Origin: Microcystis aeruginosa W13-11
Lineage (GTDB): Bacteria > Cyanobacteriota > Cyanobacteriia > Cyanobacteriales > Microcystaceae
DNA length: 10,157 nt
Assembly: GCA_009995705.1 (NCBI GenBank)
Contig: JAADBR010000149.1
Coordinates: 1-10,157 of the forward strand
Direction of reading: 5' to 3'
Part shown: piece after piece, positions 7,013 to 10,157 of the stretch
Layout of the letters: each line of letters opens with the position of its first letter
Position numbering within the stretch: the first letter of the stretch is position 1
Program-made: the position numbers and the translations under genes
The notes under the pieces: generated by a model
The model's input: the letters and a program-made list of their open reading frames with translations, nothing else
Databases searched by the model: none
Told to the model about the DNA's origin: nothing

Positions 7013-7711
7013 ATGACCATAGCTTCTTCTAACGGTTTAAGCGGTAATCTAACCGACGCTATTCAAGCACGCGTGACCACTCGCCCCGATCGCAACACCC
7101 ACAATGGCAAAACCGCTCAAATTCATCCAACTTCCGACGAAAACAAAGAACAGATGATGAATGCGGTCAGAAATATCCTGATTTCGGTGGGGGAAGATCC
7201 CGAAAGAGAAGGTTTATTAAAAACCCCCAAACGGGTGGCCGAAGCGATGCAGTTTCTCACCCAAGGCTATCAACAATCCCTAGAAACCCTCGTTAATGGT
7301 GCGATCTTCGATGAAGGTCATAATGAGATGGTATTAGTGCGCGATATTGACTTCTTTAGTCTCTGTGAACATCATATGTTACCCTTCATGGGGCGGGCCC
7401 ACGTTGCCTATATTCCTAACCAAAAGGTGGTCGGATTAAGTAAATTGGCTCGCATTGTGGAAATGTATTCCCGTCGTTTACAGGTCCAAGAGCGCCTCAC
7501 CCGTCAGATTGCCGAAGCGATTCAAGAAATTCTCGACCCCCAAGGGGTTGCGGTAGTCATGGAAGCAACCCATATGTGCATGGTGATGCGCGGGGTGCAG
7601 AAACCAGGATCCTGGACTGTCACCAGCGCCATGTTAGGAGTCTTCCAAGACGAGCAGAAAACCCGCGAGGAGTATCTTAACCTGATCCGTCATAAACCTA
7701 ATTTCTTCTAG
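7013..7711 (+). CDS. folE: GTP cyclohydrolase I (EC 3.5.4.16)
   Basis: The enzyme converts GTP to 7,8-dihydroneopterin triphosphate, the entry to folate and, in many cyanobacteria, to glycosylated pterins. The 232-aa protein has a poorly conserved N-terminal extension of about 45 residues before the core ([19 protein letters not shown]). The zinc site is Cys118 and His121 ([10 protein letters not shown]) with Cys189 (THMCMVMRG). His120 and His187 match the catalytic histidines of the E. coli enzyme. [23 protein letters not shown] is the usual conserved helix. The ATG at 7013 gives the expected length; a reading from 6947 would overlap the SDR gene and lacks conserved sequence. It probably forms a toroidal homodecamer in the cytosol. 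It follows the SDR gene by 49 bp and converges on trpF. Confidence 0.97.
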   Translation: MTIASSNGLSGNLTDAIQARVTTRPDRNTHNGKTAQIHPTSDENKEQMMNAVRNILISVGEDPEREGLLKTPKRVAEAMQFLTQGYQQSLETLVNGAIFDEGHNEMVLVRDIDFFSLCEHHMLPFMGRAHVAYIPNQKVVGLSKLARIVEMYSRRLQVQERLTRQIAEAIQEILDPQGVAVVMEATHMCMVMRGVQKPGSWTVTSAMLGVFQDEQKTREEYLNLIRHKPNFF

Positions 7712-7764
7712 TCAGGGAAATGGGGAAATTTCAACTAAAACCCCAACACCCAAAACCTTCTAAC

Positions 7765-7777
7765 TGATCAGTGATCA
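7765..7777. repeat. TGATCA-type short repeat covering the end of trpF
   Basis: TGATCAGTGATCA is one and a half copies of the heptamer ATCAGTG seen again after psaK. It supplies the last two codons and the stop of trpF on the minus strand. Confidence 0.6.
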
Positions 7778-8406
7778 CTAAATTTTTGCAGTCGCTCTAA
7801 CAAGAGGGCGACTTTTTTGAGGTCTTTATCACCAGGCGATCGCTCAACGCCGCTAGAGACATCAATGCCATCGGGGTGCAGCCGAGTTAAAGCTTCACCA
7901 ATATTATCGGGGTTGAGTCCTCCGGCGAGAAACCAGGGCAAGGGGGGCGAAAAACTGGCCAAAGCTTGCCAGTCTAAGGTATATCCCGTACCGCCGAGTA
8001 ATTGGGGATGGTAGGCATCTAAAAGTAAAGTATCGACGCTATTGAAGTAAATTGCCGACTTTTCCCAACTTTCTCTGTCTTTGATCCGCAAAGCCTTGAT
8101 AATTTCCCAGTCGGGTAATAATTGCCGCAAGCTTTGGCAATATTCGGGAGATTCTCTACCATGTAACTGCACACTTGTCAAGGGGGTTTTAAAAATTATT
8201 TGTTGAATAATTTCGAGTTGCTCGTCGGCAAAAACACCAATAAAATCAATTTTGTCGGGTATTGCGGCGATAATAGCGTTAATTTGCTCGATTTTGACGT
8301 AACGAGGCGAACTCGGTACGAGGATAAAACCTAAGGCTGTAGCTCCTAAATTGGCGATCGCTCGTCCTTGGTCTGGTTGGGTAATGCCGCAAATTTTAAT
8401 TCGCAT
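7768..8406 (-). CDS. trpF: phosphoribosylanthranilate isomerase (EC 5.3.1.24)
   Basis: TrpF catalyses the Amadori rearrangement of phosphoribosylanthranilate in tryptophan synthesis. The 212-aa single-domain (beta/alpha)8 protein starts MRIKICGIT, placing the catalytic base at Cys6. Other family signatures are [20 protein letters not shown] (78-83), LLLDA with the catalytic acid Asp130, LLGGTG, and the phosphate-binding FLAGGLNP and IDVSSGVE. All expected active-site residues are present and the length is normal. It stands alone, without other trp genes, as is common in cyanobacteria. It is convergent with folE and divergent from psaK. The C-terminal Asp-His and stop lie in a short intergenic-type repeat, so the original terminus may have differed by a few residues. 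Confidence 0.96.
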   Translation of the reverse strand: MRIKICGITQPDQGRAIANLGATALGFILVPSSPRYVKIEQINAIIAAIPDKIDFIGVFADEQLEIIQQIIFKTPLTSVQLHGRESPEYCQSLRQLLPDWEIIKALRIKDRESWEKSAIYFNSVDTLLLDAYHPQLLGGTGYTLDWQALASFSPPLPWFLAGGLNPDNIGEALTRLHPDGIDVSSGVERSPGDKDLKKVALLLERLQKFSDH

Positions 8407-8425
8407 TTAATCTTATTCGCAAAAC

Positions 8426-8445
8426 GTTACAAAAACTGTTAAGTA
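8426..8445 (+). promoter_or_regulatory. HLR1-like direct repeat upstream of psaK (candidate RpaB site)
   Basis: GTTACAAA (8426-8433) matches the HLR1 half-site (G/T)TTACA(A/T)(A/T) perfectly. GTTAAGTA (8438-8445) matches at 6 of 8 positions, with a 4-nt gap instead of the usual 2. Relative to a start near 8493 the element spans about -67 to -48, where activating RpaB sites are known at photosystem I genes. Imperfect, hence moderate confidence. Confidence 0.45.
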
Positions 8446-8480
8446 TTCAAACAAAAAGCCGTTTCGGGTTAAGAGCTTTT

Positions 8481-8486
8481 TATAAT
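8481..8486 (+). promoter_or_regulatory. -10 box of the psaK promoter
   Basis: A perfect TATAAT 41 bp before the psaK start codon, with no recognisable -35 at normal spacing. This fits a promoter that depends on an activator bound upstream. Confidence 0.55.
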
Positions 8487-8526
8487 TTCCTGTGATTAAC
8501 AAAATCTTATCAAGACTGGAGCGCCA

Positions 8527-8793
8527 ATGATCCCTTCCACCTTACTTTTAGCCACCGCTCAAACCATTCCCTGGAATTTATCCGTCGGCATTACCATGAC
8601 CTTAGCTAACCTAGTAGCCTTCGTTATCGGTTATTTTGCCATCCAAAATACGGGAGCAGGTCCTGCTTTACCCTTGCCGCAGTTAGCCTCGAAAAAAAGC
8701 TTCGGTCTGCCGGAATTATTGGCTACCATGAGTTTTGGCCATATTCTCGGTGCGGGACTGGTTCTCGGTCTTTCTAATGCGGGGATTCTCTAA
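8527..8793 (+). CDS. psaK: photosystem I reaction centre subunit X (PsaK)
   Basis: PsaK is a small thylakoid protein with two membrane helices at the outer edge of photosystem I. It binds chlorophyll and contacts IsiA or phycobilisomes under stress. The 88-aa product has helix 1 around 18-40 (VGITMTLANLVAFVIGYFAI) and a stromal loop with GPALPLPQ. Family hallmarks FGLPELLATMSFGHILGAGLVLGL make up the second helix, and it ends SNAGIL. Length and motifs are typical. The ATG follows GGAG (8518-8521) at 5 nt spacing. It is monocistronic in this window, divergent from trpF by 120 bp. That gap holds the -10 box and an HLR1-like element, so light control through NblS-RpaB is likely. A heptamer repeat begins at the stop codon. 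Confidence 0.96.
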   Translation: MIPSTLLLATAQTIPWNLSVGITMTLANLVAFVIGYFAIQNTGAGPALPLPQLASKKSFGLPELLATMSFGHILGAGLVLGLSNAGIL

Positions 8794-8820
8794 TCAGTGA
8801 TCAGTGATCAGTGACCAGTA
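8793..8820. repeat. heptamer tandem repeat abutting the psaK stop codon
   Basis: Three exact copies of ATCAGTG (8793-8799, 8800-8806, 8807-8813) and a degenerate fourth, ACCAGTA. The first base is the last base of the psaK stop. The same motif ends trpF about 1 kb away. Confidence 0.85.
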
Positions 8821-8920
8821 AACCTCAGAGAGAGGAGCCAGTAGTCAGGAGAACTAAGCATAAAGAGATTTTAGGCAACTTCATCCCTATTTTTCCCATT
8901 TTTGAACTCTCAAAAGTTAA

Positions 8921-9028
8921 TTATGCCAGAAGTCTAGTAATCGTCAAGATCGGGTGATTATTCTGGCTGCTGGCGAGAAAATTAAGAAAGCAGTAGCCCA
9001 AGTCGAAGCTGGATACTTTGCTGACTAA
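8921..9028 (+). pseudogene. possible remnant of a small gene, perhaps an antitoxin-like C-terminus
   Basis: The frame from 8921 reads ...DRVIILAAGEKIKKAVAQ and ends VEAGYFAD before a TAA at 9026. Past the stop it continues EEAVWL. The amphipathic AGEKIKKAVAQVEAG stretch resembles C-terminal segments of small antitoxin proteins, but the match is by impression only. A stop at 8918-8920 precedes it and there is no start codon with a ribosome binding site. It may be noise. Confidence 0.2.
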
Positions 9029-9189
9029 GAAGAAGCCGTATGGCTCTCTTATTCTTTATGTGATAATTTTAACTTATATAAGAGCGATCAATCTTTGTGT
9101 CCTTTGTGTCTTCGTGGTTTGTTCCACTCCCTTGCCAGCAGGACTGTACCTTAGAAGACATTTTACCCACCCAACTCAAGAGAGCCGCA

Positions 9190-9216
9190 GCTTGCCCTGA
9201 GCTACGTCGAAGGGTA
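9190..9216. repeat. REP-like short palindromic unit
   Basis: GCTTGCCCTGAGC followed by TACGTCGAAGGGTA resembles the widespread bacterial intergenic unit CCCTTCGAC...GCTCAGGG, an imperfect palindrome closed by CCCT/AGGG. Only one copy is present here. Confidence 0.45.
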
Positions 9217-9235
9217 TTATCCTTAGGAAAAGCGT

Positions 9236-9343
9236 GATACTGCCTATAGAGGGGATGTAAGACCAAAAGCTGGGCGTGTAAGTCCGTCTTGAGGCAATCC
9301 CCCATGAAATAGGAAGCTTTCAACGACCTTGAGAGTAGTTCAC
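9236..9343 (+). mobile_element. solitary right end of an IS200/IS605-type element (tnpB tail and guide-RNA scaffold remnant)
   Basis: The frame at 9236 reads DTAYRGDVRPKAGRVSPS and stops, which looks like the variable C-terminal tail of a cyanobacterial TnpB. After a scaffold-like segment comes an 8-bp hairpin (9316-9323 with 9329-9336, loop CGACC, two G-T pairs) and then AGTTCAC, ending at 9343. A subterminal hairpin followed by a short single-stranded TTCAC end is the layout of IS200/IS605 right ends. No RuvC domain or zinc finger precedes it, so the body of the gene is gone. The end overlaps the stop codon of the DUF3011 gene. The identification rests on remembered family structure. Confidence 0.5.
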
Positions 9344-9867
9344 CCCCGATCCTCACAAACAAAGTCCACTACTCGATCGATTTCCCGAGATGAGCGGATA
9401 CGACGACTACCGCTGCCGAGTTCGCCACCACGACAATTGGCCCACCAACGCTCGCGGCTGCCATTAACGATCGCATCAAATTCTCTAATTCTGCCACTAT
9501 CATAATAACTGCGGCGATCAACGACAAAACGACCGATATTGGGGAGGCGAAATTCTTCATAAACATTACCGTCCCAACCGCCACCAGAATTACCGTGATG
9601 GTCGTCGGTGCGTACCTCAAACTCTCCCCGACAACCATTTCTCACCACAATATTGCCGTTTTGGAAATCCCAATTACCCTCACAGGGAGCAGCGGAGCGA
9701 GTACGGATTAATCTTACCTGAGCCCATCTAGCGTTCACAGGACAGCGAGTAGTGCGACCGCTTTGACTTTCACAATTAATTCTCGTGGTTCTGGCCGCTG
9801 CTGGCTCGCTCCCCAAGGGACAAATTAGCAATAAACCGAGACTAGATAATAAAATTTGGCGAAACAT
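9340..9867 (-). CDS. secreted cysteine-rich DUF3011 family protein
   Basis: A 175-aa protein with a Sec-type signal peptide (MFRQILLSSLGLLLICPLGS, likely cleavage after AAA at about residue 25). The mature part contains INCES, TTRCPVN, VRLIRTRSAAPC and GCRGEFEV (Cys32, 42, 62, 79), the spacing I associate with DUF3011. Two more cysteines follow (Cys145, Cys171), so up to three disulfides could form outside the cytoplasm. It is rich in Arg, Gly and Asp, with a loop HHGNSGGGWDG. The ATG at 9867 is chosen over a TTG 15 nt upstream because GGAG lies 9 nt before the ATG. The final stop codon coincides with the right end of an IS-type element, so the C-terminus may have been altered by that insertion. 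Function unknown. Confidence 0.8.
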   Translation of the reverse strand: MFRQILLSSLGLLLICPLGSEPAAARTTRINCESQSGRTTRCPVNARWAQVRLIRTRSAAPCEGNWDFQNGNIVVRNGCRGEFEVRTDDHHGNSGGGWDGNVYEEFRLPNIGRFVVDRRSYYDSGRIREFDAIVNGSRERWWANCRGGELGSGSRRIRSSREIDRVVDFVCEDRG

Positions 9868-9951
9868 TCTCTTTATCTCCAAGAAATTCTCTAGTTTATC
9901 TTACAGGGGTATCCAGAAAATGAGTAGTAGTGCTTGAAGTGCCTTAATCAA

Positions 9952-9983
9952 CAAAAAAGAAGGGTGATTTAACTTCACCCTTC
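9952..9983 (-). terminator. intrinsic terminator of psbD
   Basis: On the minus strand GAAGGGTGA, loop AGTTAAA and TCACCCTTC form a perfect 9-bp stem, followed at once by a tract of six T (9953-9958). It lies about 30 bp after the psbD stop and faces the right way. Confidence 0.85.
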
Positions 9984-10012
9984 CCCCTATTCGGTAAATT
10001 TTCTTGCCATCT

Positions 10013-10157
<145 letters not shown>

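Larger units (their letters stand above)
8794..9339. other. 546-bp region without an intact gene, made of repeat and element debris
   Basis: In order it holds the heptamer repeat and a weak CCTC/GAGG hairpin (about 8823-8835). A possible coding remnant (8921-9028) comes next, then an AT-rich patch. A quasi-repetitive TTTGTGTCC/TTTGTGTCT stretch (9093-9125) is of a kind dispersed in cyanobacterial genomes. A REP-like palindrome (9190-9216) and an IS200/IS605-type right end (9236-9343) complete it. Short open frames on either strand here have no recognisable family and mixed composition, so I do not call them genes. Confidence 0.6.

Noticed and set aside
9018..9200. Plus-strand open frame of 60 codons
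   Set aside because: It runs through dispersed repeat sequence (TTTGTGTCC type), has no ribosome binding site and no recognisable product.
9069..9362. Minus-strand open frame of 97 codons
   Set aside because: It crosses the REP-like palindrome and the IS right end and overlaps the DUF3011 gene; it looks like a chance frame through non-coding repeats.

Overview
The window reads as chromosomal DNA of a unicellular cyanobacterium, most like Microcystis or a close relative. It carries cyanobacteria-specific genes (psaK, psbD, nblS, several small cyanobacterial families). Four copies of the HIP1 octamer GCGATCGC lie at 1472, 1941, 7836 and 8354, base composition is moderate in AT, and worn IS200/IS605-type and short-repeat debris sits between genes. 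The genus is an inference.

Layout. 1-1022: a broken TnpB gene with an internal out-of-frame deletion and an atypical 3' end. 1193-1795: two small cyanobacterial proteins, a 59-aa zinc-ribbon protein and a DUF4359 protein. 1911-3902: nblS (hik33/dspA), the membrane histidine kinase of light and nutrient stress, whose 3' end overlaps a convergent zinc-ribbon membrane protein (3883-4242, minus). 4323-4468: a 38-bp tandem repeat. 4536-5893: a divergent pair, a short lipoprotein (minus) and a single-pass membrane protein (plus). 5894-6234: a non-coding stretch with a candidate promoter and a long stem-loop, leading into an SDR oxidoreductase and folE (6235-7711). 7768-8406 (minus): trpF, convergent with folE. 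8527-8793: psaK, behind a good -10 box and an HLR1-like direct repeat. 8794-9339: no intact gene, but layers of repeats, a possible coding remnant and a solitary IS200/IS605-type right end. 9340-9867 (minus): a secreted DUF3011 protein. 10013-10157 (minus): the 3' end of psbD (D2), in the form not overlapped by psbC, followed by a clear intrinsic terminator.

How the genes relate. NblS is known to signal through RpaB, and RpaB binds HLR1 sites at photosystem genes, so nblS, the HLR1-like site before psaK and psbD belong to one light-acclimation theme even though they are not an operon. The SDR gene and folE are probably co-transcribed, which hints at pterin chemistry for the SDR. The remaining small genes are conserved but of unknown function. 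A recurrent feature is that short repeats or IS ends lie on the stop codons of flanking genes (trpF, psaK, DUF3011).

I do not see a convincing new multi-gene system. The best leads are the structured leader upstream of SDR-folE and the solitary TnpB-type right end without its gene.
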